Assembly (NCBI GenBank): GCA_913061315.1
Contig: CAJXUC010000029.1
Span: 1-40,917, forward strand
Origin: an uncultured Gammaproteobacteria bacterium
GTDB lineage: Bacteria; Pseudomonadota; Gammaproteobacteria; GCA-001735895
Length of the DNA: 40,917 nt
Direction: 5' to 3'
Made by a program: the position numbers and the translations under genes. Shown one piece after another: positions 8,624 to 16,111 of the stretch (its first letter is position 1; each line of letters opens with the position of its first letter). Under the pieces are notes generated by a model. The model saw nothing but the letters and a program-made list of their open reading frames with translations. It ran no database searches and had not been told where the DNA came from.

Positions 8624-9127
8624 TCAAAGACTTTTCGGAACGATGTGTGCTATCTCTTTGAGATCAGTTCCGGTTAATTCAAACGCTTGGGCAAAGCCTC
8701 GAATATAACGGCCTTCAAGGACGTTAATTTGAAATAGGCTAAAATCTTGAAGAGGTTCGATGATGTCAATAAAGCGACCAAACCTATGACGAAACTGTGC
8801 CATTACCAATGAGTAATGAGAGCTATTCCGATCAATAATAATGCCTTTACCCGCTAAAATTGCACGCCGGCGTGAAAATAAGTTACGACAGTTCGCTTCA
8901 TCTTCAATAAATAATAAGCTAATGAAACCATTTTGTTTAAGATTAACCGTATGTTTTGCTAGGCCACTAATGAATAAGTAGTAAGCTGAGTTAAACTCAA
9001 CATATGGGGCATAGCTTGCCTCCGGTTGATTTTTATGATCTCTAGTTGATAGGGTAACTGTTTTGAGACTAGCCAGCAGTTCATGAAATTCGTTTTGAAT
9101 AAATTTTAAATTATGTTCTTTAGTCAC
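8624..9127 (-). CDS. HutZ/HugZ-like pyridoxamine-phosphate-oxidase-fold protein
   Basis: A 167-residue split-barrel, FMN-binding-type protein. The stretches VTLSTRDHKNQPEASYAPYVEF, YYLFISGLAKHTVNL and SLLFIEDEANCRNLFSRRRA match the HutZ/HugZ group, whose members bind haem and are linked to haem breakdown and iron release, while relatives with the same fold bind FMN. Length is normal for the group (about 170-180). The C-terminus is short, and the haem-ligand histidine of studied HutZ proteins may correspond to the histidine in IAHIVP near residue 161, but I cannot align it with confidence. No haem-uptake genes lie nearby. It sits immediately after flgF, where flgG would normally be. The function here is therefore tentative. 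Confidence 0.75.
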   Translation of the reverse strand: MTKEHNLKFIQNEFHELLASLKTVTLSTRDHKNQPEASYAPYVEFNSAYYLFISGLAKHTVNLKQNGFISLLFIEDEANCRNLFSRRRAILAGKGIIIDRNSSHYSLVMAQFRHRFGRFIDIIEPLQDFSLFQINVLEGRYIRGFAQAFELTGTDLKEIAHIVPKSL

Positions 9128-9149
9128 GCTTTTAAAGTTCGGATTAAAT

Positions 9150-9167
9150 GCAAGATATTAATCTTGC
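9150..9167 (-). terminator. Possible terminator after flgF
   Basis: A 7-bp perfect stem (GCAAGAT / ATCTTGC) with a 4-nt loop lies between flgF and the HutZ-like gene. It falls where the flagellar transcript must end or pass into the next gene. Only a weak U-rich tail follows. Confidence 0.4.
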
Positions 9168-9210
9168 CACAAAAGCATAAAGTTTAAGTATTATTTTTTG
9201 CCCATTTTAC

Positions 9211-9954
9211 TTAACCATTCATTTTCATTAATTGCGCGCTGGCTCGGTCGTTTTCACTGGCAAGGTTCATTAGTTTAATTTGTGTTTCGTAATGGCGTGC
9301 ATATTCCATCATACGTACCATTGAACTGACCGTATTAACATTGCTAGCTTCCAGAGCACCTGAAGTTAAAGAAATCGATGCGTCGAGTTCGGCTGGTAAG
9401 CCATCACGCTTTCGAAATAAACCATCCTCACCCCTATAAAGTTGATTGGCATCCGGGTTAACCAACTTAATTCGATCAATAGCAATCAGCGTACTTGCAC
9501 TTTGTCCTGCACCACGAATACTTATAGTTCCATCGCGGCCAATGACGAGTGATTCAAATTCTGGAATGGTAATAGGACCACCATCACCAAGAACAATTTG
9601 ATTCGAACCATTTTGCAGTATTCCGTTGGAATCAAGATGGAAGTCGCCTCTTCGTGAATAAGTTTCACTACCATCTGTGCTTTGCACCACAAACCACCCC
9701 TCTCCATTGATGGTCACGTCCAGGTTCCTTCCTGTTGACATCAAAGGACCTTGGCTAAAATCAGCTCCAGCACCTTTGTCTGTAGAGTACACCCTGTCTG
9801 CTTGGCCATTACCATAAACAGGCGTGGGCTGAAAATTATTCAAAGTTGCTTTAAAGCCAATGGTGCTGGCATTAGCCAAATTATTGGCATTAGTCGTCTG
9901 AGCCAACATCGATTGCGATGCACCATTCATTGCGAGATATAAAAACTTATCCAT
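9211..9954 (-). CDS. flgF: Flagellar proximal rod protein FlgF
   Basis: A rod component of the flagellar basal body, exported by the flagellar type III system. It has 247 residues, normal for FlgF. The N-terminal rod motif is MDKFLYLAMNGASQSMLAQTTNANNLANASTIGFKA. The central FlgE/F/G-like region has LDVTINGEGWFVVQ and YSRRGDFHLDSNG. The C-terminal heptad region (LEASNVNTVSSMVRMMEYARHYETQIKLM) is the family tail. It is the last flagellar gene on this strand: flgG does not follow, which departs from the common flgF-flgG order. Confidence 0.95.
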   Translation of the reverse strand: MDKFLYLAMNGASQSMLAQTTNANNLANASTIGFKATLNNFQPTPVYGNGQADRVYSTDKGAGADFSQGPLMSTGRNLDVTINGEGWFVVQSTDGSETYSRRGDFHLDSNGILQNGSNQIVLGDGGPITIPEFESLVIGRDGTISIRGAGQSASTLIAIDRIKLVNPDANQLYRGEDGLFRKRDGLPAELDASISLTSGALEASNVNTVSSMVRMMEYARHYETQIKLMNLASENDRASAQLMKMNG

Positions 9955-9990
9955 ATATTATGCCTTTAATTTTCTACTTAACTCTTATCA

Positions 9991-11325
9991 CTAACGAATC
10001 TGTATAATTGTGTCCGTAATTGCATTCGACGTTTCTATCGAGCGTGCGTTGGCTTGAAAATTACGTTGAGCCGTAATTAAATTGACCAATTCTGCGGTCA
10101 AGTCAACGTTAGATGCCTCTAGTGCACCAGATTCGATTAAACCAAATCGGCCCGTACCACCGACTCCTGTTACTGGACTCCCAGAATCTGTGGTTTGCCT
10201 CCAAGATGCGTTGCCGACCCCCTTTAAGCCCTGACTATTAGGGAAATCAGCCATTGCTAACTGCCCAATTGGATTTGAAACGCCATTGCTAAATGACGCA
10301 CGGATTAAACCCGTTTCAGAAATATCAAGACCCGTTAGTCTACCCGTAGAAAAACCATCTGGGCTTAATCGACTAACCGCAAAGTTAGAAGAAAATTGTG
10401 TTGTTGTATTATTGGCAAAGTCGTGAGTAATTGTGAGTGGGTCAGCACCATTGGACTGAGCTAATGCTACATTTTGAATTGTGGCAGGAGAGCTGCTTGC
10501 AAAAGTGCCATTACTGTTAAATGTAAGAACAGCAGGTTTTTGAACTACGTTTGCACCTGTTCCATTTGGATGGGTAACAGTTGGGTCGACGGCTGCATTG
10601 GCAATATCGGTTGGCTCACCGTCAAGATAAGTAAATACAAGCCATTGATTGGGGTCTCCGGCCAAGTTAGTATCAGTGGTCGGACCGTCATGTACAAAAT
10701 AATAAGATGATATATGCGATGCACCCAGCGAATCAAAAACAGTACTCGACGTTGAGTGGGCATAAGTTCCACTTATTGACGGATTAAAAGTTGTTGGATC
10801 AGTTTGTGCGGCGGTTGAATTCAGGTTTAAGCCAACTTCAACTTCCGTAGTTGCCTGTGGTGAACCAGTGGATGCTGGGACTTTTATTGAGTTAGTTGTA
10901 TTCAGACTGGTCGAGGTAACTGTACCATCCGCATCAACTGGAAACGTTTGTAAAAACTCCCGGCTGTTATTAGTAATGTATCCATCAGAATCGATTCGAA
11001 ATTGCCCTGCACGAGTGTATGCAAGATCACTACCAGTGGCTTCTTGCTTTGTAATATAAAACCCTTGACCATTGATCGCAAGATCGAGGCTAGCATCCGT
11101 AAATTCCAAATTACCTTGTGAAAATTGCTGACTAACACTTGAGACCTGTACCCCGCTACCCACTGCATTGGGGCTATTGCCAAAAGACGATACTGCAAAC
11201 AAATCACCAAACTCTCCTCGAGAGCGTTTAAAACCTGAGGTTGATACGTTAGCAATGTTATTACTTGTAATACTAAGGTCAGTTGTTGCTGCCTGCAAGC
11301 CACTTAGGGCTGTATTAAATGACAT
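9991..11325 (-). CDS. flgE: Flagellar hook protein FlgE
   Basis: Polymerises into the flagellar hook. It has 444 residues, within the FlgE range. The N-terminal motif MSFNTALSGLQAATTDLSITSNNIANVSTSGFKRSR and the C-terminal ESGALEASNVDLTAELVNLITAQRNFQANARSIETSNAITDTIIQIR form the coiled core. Between them is the variable, Ser/Thr/Asn-rich surface domain (about 130-330). The intergenic gap to flgD is 70 bp and to flgF 36 bp, so it is in one operon. Confidence 0.96.
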   Translation of the reverse strand: MSFNTALSGLQAATTDLSITSNNIANVSTSGFKRSRGEFGDLFAVSSFGNSPNAVGSGVQVSSVSQQFSQGNLEFTDASLDLAINGQGFYITKQEATGSDLAYTRAGQFRIDSDGYITNNSREFLQTFPVDADGTVTSTSLNTTNSIKVPASTGSPQATTEVEVGLNLNSTAAQTDPTTFNPSISGTYAHSTSSTVFDSLGASHISSYYFVHDGPTTDTNLAGDPNQWLVFTYLDGEPTDIANAAVDPTVTHPNGTGANVVQKPAVLTFNSNGTFASSSPATIQNVALAQSNGADPLTITHDFANNTTTQFSSNFAVSRLSPDGFSTGRLTGLDISETGLIRASFSNGVSNPIGQLAMADFPNSQGLKGVGNASWRQTTDSGSPVTGVGGTGRFGLIESGALEASNVDLTAELVNLITAQRNFQANARSIETSNAITDTIIQIR

Positions 11326-11395
11326 ATTGTTATCCTTATTTTGCTGAATAGGTTACTAACCTAAATTATTTTACGGATTATCTTCAATTATCGAT

Positions 11396-12073
11396 TTACA
11401 AAATTTTACGAACATCGGACATGCTGATATCACCGAGTCCAGAGATACTCAATGTTAGATCTTGTCCAGCAGTGCCAATGCTAACGCTTTCAACATCGAC
11501 AACCGATAATATCGTGCCAGCTGAAATTGATGTTCCACGATTAACTTCAGCTGATATTGTGTATTTACCGTTAGAAAAAGGGGCTCCTGAGTCGTCTAGC
11601 CCATCCCATGAAAAATCAGATAACCCTTTGGGTTGTGCACCTAATAATTGTTGATGTACCAATTGACCTGCTGTGTTAGTGACTCTCACCGTGACTTCTT
11701 GCGCTGCTTGCTCAAGTTCGACTGAACCACTAAGCCCACCAGTAGCACCAAGGTAAATATCCTCGGATGGAATTAAAACTTTACGCCCCACCATGGTAGA
11801 AGCTTGCAATGCTTGATTGGATTGAAAAGAGGAACTCAATGAATTGAACGATGTATTCAACTCATTGACTCCACTTACTGTACCAAACTGAGCCATCTGT
11901 CCAAGGAAGTCGCCATTTTCCATCGGTTCCAATGGATCTTGAAAGCGAAGCTGAGCTGTCATAAGCTCTAAAAATTCGGCTTGACCTAATTCATCATTGG
12001 CTTTGGCTTTTGAAGGACTGGCATTGCTAAGGCCAAGCTGGGTAAATGTATTTTTTGTATCGATTTCATTCAT
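11396..12073 (-). CDS. flgD: Flagellar hook-capping protein FlgD
   Basis: A scaffold that caps the growing hook and is discarded after assembly. It has 225 residues, typical. The N-terminal export/cap motif LGQAEFLELMTAQLRFQDPLEPMENGDFLGQMAQF is diagnostic. The middle and C-terminal part carries the FlgD Ig-like/Tudor-like fold, with FSWDGLDDSGAPFSNGKYTI. It lies 44 bp after flgC in the rod/hook operon. Confidence 0.95.
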   Translation of the reverse strand: MNEIDTKNTFTQLGLSNASPSKAKANDELGQAEFLELMTAQLRFQDPLEPMENGDFLGQMAQFGTVSGVNELNTSFNSLSSSFQSNQALQASTMVGRKVLIPSEDIYLGATGGLSGSVELEQAAQEVTVRVTNTAGQLVHQQLLGAQPKGLSDFSWDGLDDSGAPFSNGKYTISAEVNRGTSISAGTILSVVDVESVSIGTAGQDLTLSISGLGDISMSDVRKIL

Positions 12074-12117
12074 AAGAATAGCCCTGTTGCATGTCCTGCG
12101 TAATTAAATTCATACAT

Positions 12118-12528
12118 CTAGCTGCCTAACGACAATGCACGTAGCAATAAGTCACGAGTAGTACTGAGCACTTCGACGTTATTTTGATAGGCACGTGAGG
12201 CTGAAATCATGTTAGCCATTTCTTCTACCGCATTAACATTGCTACCAAATACATAACCTTCTTCATTGGCCAATTTGTGTCCGGGATCATACAGAGGTTT
12301 AGCTTCACTCTGACTTTGGATAATGCCAAGCATTCGCACACCGACTTTTTCTGGTCTGGAACGATCGTCCATCATAGCCTGAAAGACAGGATGTCTTGAG
12401 CGATAGGCCTCTTTTGCAGATGAGGCCAATGTTTCAGTATTTGCTAAATTACTTGCGGTTGTATTTAATCGAATTGATTGGGCACTAATGGCACTGCCAG
12501 ATATATCAAAATTAGAAAAAAGTCCCAT
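12118..12528 (-). CDS. flgC: Flagellar proximal rod protein FlgC
   Basis: A rod component, 136 residues, the usual size. It has the N-terminal FDISGSAISAQSIRLNTTASNLAN motif and the C-terminal SNVNAVEEMANMISASRAYQNNVEVLSTTRDLLLRALSLG. The ribosome binding site (GGAGA) lies at the end of flgB, only 2 bp separating the two genes, which suggests coupled translation. Confidence 0.95.
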   Translation of the reverse strand: MGLFSNFDISGSAISAQSIRLNTTASNLANTETLASSAKEAYRSRHPVFQAMMDDRSRPEKVGVRMLGIIQSQSEAKPLYDPGHKLANEEGYVFGSNVNAVEEMANMISASRAYQNNVEVLSTTRDLLLRALSLGS

Positions 12529-12530
12529 TA

Positions 12531-12935
12531 TTATTCTCCTTTCAAAGCTTTAATTATGCCTTTAACACTACTATTTAAAAATGTGAAGCTCGTTTGGTAT
12601 TGAAGTGCATTTTGTGAAAACTTAGCCTGCTCAACATGTGAATCAACGGTGTTTCCGTCTAACGAGGAATGTAAGGGGTTACGATATTTAAGTAACGGGT
12701 TGGAACTGGTTGCTGAATTAAGATTAATGTGTTTACTGTGACTACTCACCATATGTAAATTGTTAGGCTGTTGATTACCAGCTTGTTTTAGCATCGATTG
12801 GAAATCAATGTCGCGCGCTTTAAAATTTGGGGTATCAGCATTGGCTATGTTAGACGCCAAAACACTCGCACGCTTGCCCCGCATAATCATTGCATCATCA
12901 TGGATTGAGAAAGCTCTTTCGAAACTTATTGGCAT
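12531..12935 (-). CDS. flgB: Flagellar proximal rod protein FlgB
   Basis: A rod component nearest the MS ring, 134 residues. The FlgB signature RASVLASNIANADTPNFKARDIDFQSML is present, and the C-terminus has the family amphipathic helix (FTFLNSSVKGIIKAL). It is the first gene of the flgBCDEF operon, with its own sigma-54 promoter 38 bp upstream. In many relatives cheR lies between cheV and flgB, but here there is only a 162-bp gap. Confidence 0.94.
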   Translation of the reverse strand: MPISFERAFSIHDDAMIMRGKRASVLASNIANADTPNFKARDIDFQSMLKQAGNQQPNNLHMVSSHSKHINLNSATSSNPLLKYRNPLHSSLDGNTVDSHVEQAKFSQNALQYQTSFTFLNSSVKGIIKALKGE

Positions 12936-12973
12936 TGTTATGTCTCTTCACTATTAAGTTCAGATAATAACAA

Positions 12974-12989
12974 TGCATTCTCAGTGCCA
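12974..12989 (-). promoter_or_regulatory. Sigma-54 promoter for flgBCDEF
   Basis: On the minus strand the site reads TGGCACTGAGAATGCA. It matches TGGCACG-N4-TTGCA at 12 of 12 expected positions except G to T at position 7 and T to A at position 12, with correct GG-N10-GC spacing. The predicted transcript starts about 27 bp before flgB. This fits the RpoN-dependent class of rod/hook operons in polar-flagellate gammaproteobacteria. Confidence 0.8.
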
Positions 12990-13045
12990 TCCCATTATTT
13001 ACTATTTATTTCAGGCACTTAACTAAAAATTTATTGAAGTAAATA

Positions 13046-13090
13046 GCGGCAAATGCGGCAATTAGTATGATCCTTTGCCGCTATTGCCGC
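13046..13090 (-). terminator. Double-repeat hairpin between cheV and flgB
   Basis: The left arm is GCGGCAA-AT-GCGGCAA (13046-13061) and the right arm TTGCCGC-TA-TTGCCGC (13075-13090). They form two stacked 7-bp stems around a 2-nt mismatch, with a 13-nt loop. On the minus strand it follows the cheV stop closely (about 8 bp) and is followed by a T-containing AT-rich run, so it probably ends the cheV transcript before the separate flgB promoter. Because each arm repeats one heptamer, alternative pairings are possible. Confidence 0.7.
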
Positions 13091-13097
13091 ATTTGAA

Positions 13098-14033
13098 TTA
13101 AACCTGATGCACTTTCATAGCATCAATTACTGCTTGCCCTAATACGTCTGGATCAAACTTAGCAATAAATTTGTTTGCACCAACCTTGTCGACCATTGTT
13201 TGATTAAAAACACCACTCATTGACGTATGCAAAACAATGTATAAGCCTTTCAACCGCTCATCAGCTCTCACTTCAGTCGTAAAGGTATAGCCATCCATTT
13301 CGGGCATTTCAATATCAGAGATGACCATCGCTAATCGGTCCAAACGTGGATCTTTATTATCGGCCCAACTTTTAAGTAAATCGATGGCCTCTTTCCCATT
13401 CTTGGTGGTCAAGGTCTCCAACAACATATCATTCTCTAGCGTCTTACAAACCTGTTTGCGAGCCACTAATGAGTCGTCAGATATCAGTATTAAATTTTTC
13501 TCAACATGAGGATGTTCAACTTGGTCCCTAACTGCTTGAGAAAGACTTTCCCTTGTACCGACCACTTCAGACATCACACGTTCAACATCGATCACTTCAA
13601 CCAGGTCACCATCAACATGGGTTACTGCTGTCAAATAACTTGAACCTTCAGATGTTCCACTCGGCGGGGCATGTATATCCTTCCAATTCAGGTTAACGAT
13701 ACGATCAACGCCTTGAACAAGAAAACCTTGAACGCTGCGATTATATTCAGAAATAATTAGGAATGAGTTTTTGATATCCTGTATTGGTGACCCTCCAATG
13801 GCCATACTGAGATCCATAATACTAATGGTTTTACCCCGGATATTTGAAATGCCTCTAACAACTGGATGAGATTGAGGCACAATCGATAACCTTGGGCACT
13901 GCAGTACTTCTCTCACCTTGAATACATTAATACCGTAAAGTTGTTGACCACCCAGTCGAAACATTAACAATTCTAATCGGTTTTGTCCTGCTAACTGGGT
14001 ACGTTGGTCAACCGATGCCATTATACCGGACAT
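13098..14033 (-). CDS. cheV: Chemotaxis coupling/adaptor protein CheV
   Basis: A cytoplasmic chemotaxis adaptor that joins receptors and CheA, with a receiver domain tuned by phosphorylation. It has 311 residues, the normal size. The N-terminal CheW domain (about 20-165) shows VREVLQCPRLSIVPQSHPVVRGISNIRG. The C-terminal receiver domain (about 180-305) has ISDD for the acidic pocket, Asp240 in the phospho-acceptor motif VISDIEMPEMDG, and the KF lysine near the end. The start at 14033 is supported by AGGAG 7 bp upstream. Transcription is from a sigma-28 promoter just upstream, and the gene is divergent from flgA. Confidence 0.95.
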   Translation of the reverse strand: MSGIMASVDQRTQLAGQNRLELLMFRLGGQQLYGINVFKVREVLQCPRLSIVPQSHPVVRGISNIRGKTISIMDLSMAIGGSPIQDIKNSFLIISEYNRSVQGFLVQGVDRIVNLNWKDIHAPPSGTSEGSSYLTAVTHVDGDLVEVIDVERVMSEVVGTRESLSQAVRDQVEHPHVEKNLILISDDSLVARKQVCKTLENDMLLETLTTKNGKEAIDLLKSWADNKDPRLDRLAMVISDIEMPEMDGYTFTTEVRADERLKGLYIVLHTSMSGVFNQTMVDKVGANKFIAKFDPDVLGQAVIDAMKVHQV

Positions 14034-14088
14034 ATTCTGCTCCTAATTCATCACGTGGCAATTTTAAAATAGATTACTTACAGTAAGC

Positions 14089-14115
14089 TTGTCGGCAAAG
14101 GCTGGAAGGACTTTA
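14089..14115 (-). promoter_or_regulatory. Sigma-28 (FliA) promoter for cheV
   Basis: On the minus strand TAAA (14112-14115), a 15-bp spacer and GCCGACAA (14089-14096) match the TAAA-N15-GCCGATAA consensus with one change. It lies about 55 bp upstream of the cheV start. Confidence 0.85.
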
Positions 14116-14126
14116 ATAATGAATAA

Positions 14127-14142
14127 TGGCTCGTTAATTGCA
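14127..14142 (+). promoter_or_regulatory. Sigma-54 promoter for flgA
   Basis: TGGCTCGTTAATTGCA matches TGGCACG-N4-TTGCA at all but one position and has the exact GG-N10-GC spacing. The transcript would begin near 14153, leaving a leader of about 105 nt before flgA. It is back to back with the cheV sigma-28 promoter. Confidence 0.85.
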
Positions 14143-14258
14143 TTAAGTTTTAGAGATAACGGATATTTCTTCAAATTTAATTTTTTAGATGCAATACACG
14201 TTATGTGGTAACTATCGTTATTTAGTTATATATTTTTTTAAAAAATGGTGAACTTAAA

Positions 14259-14978
14259 TTGAACACTTACAGACCGTCTAATACGTTATATTTAACCTTA
14301 GTTTGTCTGGGTTTGATGATAGTAAATGATGGCGTAAAAGCAGATCAATATCAAAGTCTCGAATCGATTCAGTTTCAGGCAGAAGAGTATATTATGCAAT
14401 TTGACTATAAAACCCCCTATCTACCTGAAGCTAAAACCAATTATCTTGACTCTAGATTAAAGCTAGCTAACTGCAATAAGCCGCTTCAAGTAATATTTTC
14501 TAACTTACAGAAAACCTATGGAAGAACTTCCCTTAACATAAGTTGCCAAAACTCATCTAAATGGCGCATTCATTTACCAATAAGTGTCAAGGTGTTTGAT
14601 GATGTACTAGTGGTAAAACAATCTGTTAGCCGCGGTCAAAAAATTGACGCCAGCATGCTAGAGCATGTTAAAAAAAATATAGCTTTATTGAATCAAGGAT
14701 ATTTTATTCAAAAAGGTCGCTTAAAAAATACAGAGTCTAAGCTCAATTTAAAACGCGGAAGTGTTTTAACAGCTAACAATACTCGACCATCTGATCTCGT
14801 TAAAACAGGACAAAATGTAACGTTAATCCTTGATTATAATGGAATCAATATCAGGACTTCAGGTAGGGCTCTTCAGTCAGCTAAAATGGGCCAGCTGATT
14901 AAAATCAGAAACACACAATCTCATAAAATTGTAGAGGGCATTGTTTCTGGTATAGGCCTAGTAAAAGTTAATCTTTAA
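14259..14978 (+). CDS. flgA: Flagellar P-ring assembly chaperone FlgA
   Basis: A periplasmic chaperone for P-ring (FlgI) assembly. It has 239 residues, normal. A Sec signal is visible (TLYLTLVCLGLMIVNDGVKA). A middle region with two cysteines (ANCNKP, NISCQN) is followed by an SAF domain starting near residue 110 (VKQSVSRGQKIDASMLEHVKKN) and the C-terminal GQNVTLILDYNGINIRTSGRALQSAKMGQLIKIRN block. The only start that keeps the signal peptide is a TTG at 14259, since the nearby ATG at 14245 is out of frame. No strong ribosome binding site is seen. It is transcribed from the sigma-54 promoter upstream. Confidence 0.92.
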   Translation: MNTYRPSNTLYLTLVCLGLMIVNDGVKADQYQSLESIQFQAEEYIMQFDYKTPYLPEAKTNYLDSRLKLANCNKPLQVIFSNLQKTYGRTSLNISCQNSSKWRIHLPISVKVFDDVLVVKQSVSRGQKIDASMLEHVKKNIALLNQGYFIQKGRLKNTESKLNLKRGSVLTANNTRPSDLVKTGQNVTLILDYNGINIRTSGRALQSAKMGQLIKIRNTQSHKIVEGIVSGIGLVKVNL

Positions 14979-15091
14979 TTTAAATGCAGGCTATTTTTCA
15001 TCGAATAATAGATTAAAAGGATCCTCTAATTTTTAGTGATAACGATTTTTTTATGAAAAAGCAATTCGCTCAAAATAGTTATTAATTAAAT

Positions 15092-15118
15092 TAAACTTTG
15101 CACATAAACAGCCGATTA
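15092..15118 (+). promoter_or_regulatory. Sigma-28 (FliA) promoter for flgMN
   Basis: TAAA (15092-15095), a 15-bp spacer and GCCGATTA (15111-15118) match the FliA consensus with one change. It lies 34 bp before the flgM ATG. It gives flgM the usual autoregulatory loop: FliA drives its own anti-sigma factor. Confidence 0.85.
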
Positions 15119-15152
15119 ATAAAACATGAAATTACATTAAGGAGTGTTTGAA

Positions 15153-15470
15153 ATGACAGATGCCATCAACACACAAAATAGATTGCAGTCAACAGTAATA
15201 AAATCAGATACACAGCCCACCGCAAAAAAGGATACGGGCTCTCTTTCGCGTAGTGAAGAGAATGCAACAGCAAAGTCTGGTGCAGCGGCTATCGTCGAGT
15301 TAAGTAACTCAAATGTTTTACAAGACTTAAATACCTCTGTTCAAGTAATACCTGAAGTTAATGCAGCCAAAATTGAAACAATAAAGCTTGCAATGACACA
15401 AGGCGACTACCATCCTAATGCTGAAGTAATTGCTAAAAAATTTAGTGAAATAGAAAAGTTATTACCATGA
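15153..15470 (+). CDS. flgM: Anti-sigma-28 factor FlgM
   Basis: Binds FliA until the hook is finished and is then exported. It has 105 residues, typical for FlgM. The C-terminal FliA-binding region (NAAKIETIKLAMTQGDYHPNAEVIAKKFSEIEKLL) is diagnostic, and the N-terminal half is polar and probably disordered. A longer reading from a GTG at 15144 is possible, but that GTG overlaps the AAGGAG ribosome binding site. The ATG at 15153 has correct spacing and is preferred. The stop overlaps the flgN start by 4 bp (ATGA). Confidence 0.93.
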   Translation: MTDAINTQNRLQSTVIKSDTQPTAKKDTGSLSRSEENATAKSGAAAIVELSNSNVLQDLNTSVQVIPEVNAAKIETIKLAMTQGDYHPNAEVIAKKFSEIEKLLP

Positions 15471-15967
15471 ATTTAAATTCATCTAACTTATGTCATGAGG
15501 GAATGGATCAACTGCTTCAAACTCAACTAGCAACAGTTGAAGAAGTTAATCGTTATTTAATTGAACTAAAGGCTTCAATTGGTCAAAACGATATTGAAGC
15601 ATTAAATGCAACGCTGTCTGCAGAATATCTTCCCATTAACGAGATTGAAAATCTTGAAAATCGTCGCCATCAAATATTAATTCAATATGGATTTGAAGCG
15701 AGTAATGATGGCCTATCAGAATGCATTAAATGGTGTGATGATAATGATGGTATTTTATTTAAACGTTATCAAACTTTAATTGCTTCGTTAGTTCAGTTAC
15801 AGCAGTCTATTCAAATCAACGCATTGTTAGTTAACAAAGGACAAGAACGTATAAAAAAGTCGGTTAGTCTGCTGACAGGACAAGTGAACAATGAAAAATC
15901 GAATACTTATTCGAAAAATGGTCAAACTTATGACTCTATTAGCAAACGGAGTATTTCTCAGGCTTAA
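15467..15967 (+). CDS. flgN: Flagellar export chaperone FlgN
   Basis: A 166-residue, mostly helical protein of the FlgN family, which holds the hook-filament junction proteins FlgK and FlgL for export. Identification rests on position (overlapping flgM by 4 bp), length (family 140-160) and the helical pattern with ENRRHQILIQYGF near the middle and the C-terminal LLVNKGQERIKKSVSLLTGQ stretch. Sequence identity in this family is generally low. Its clients FlgK and FlgL are not encoded in the window. Confidence 0.88.
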   Translation: MNLNSSNLCHEGMDQLLQTQLATVEEVNRYLIELKASIGQNDIEALNATLSAEYLPINEIENLENRRHQILIQYGFEASNDGLSECIKWCDDNDGILFKRYQTLIASLVQLQQSIQINALLVNKGQERIKKSVSLLTGQVNNEKSNTYSKNGQTYDSISKRSISQA

Positions 15968-16111
15968 CTTTTTATTGAAGAAGAAGCCGATCATAAGCTT
16001 ATTTTCTTAATTTATTTTGTACTAATTTCTCGATTAAATAAACAGAAATGTCGTGGGATTATATTACGACCATAAAGTCTGCCCAGCCTCAAGCGCATAA
16101 AAAACGTTATC

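Noticed and set aside
10902..11303. 133-codon open frame in another frame of flgE
   Set aside because: It overlaps the conserved N-terminal part of FlgE and shows no domain of its own.
15061..15091. A second promoter just before the flgM sigma-28 site
   Set aside because: The AT-rich stretch has no hexamer pair at acceptable spacing. The FliA-type site is sufficient.
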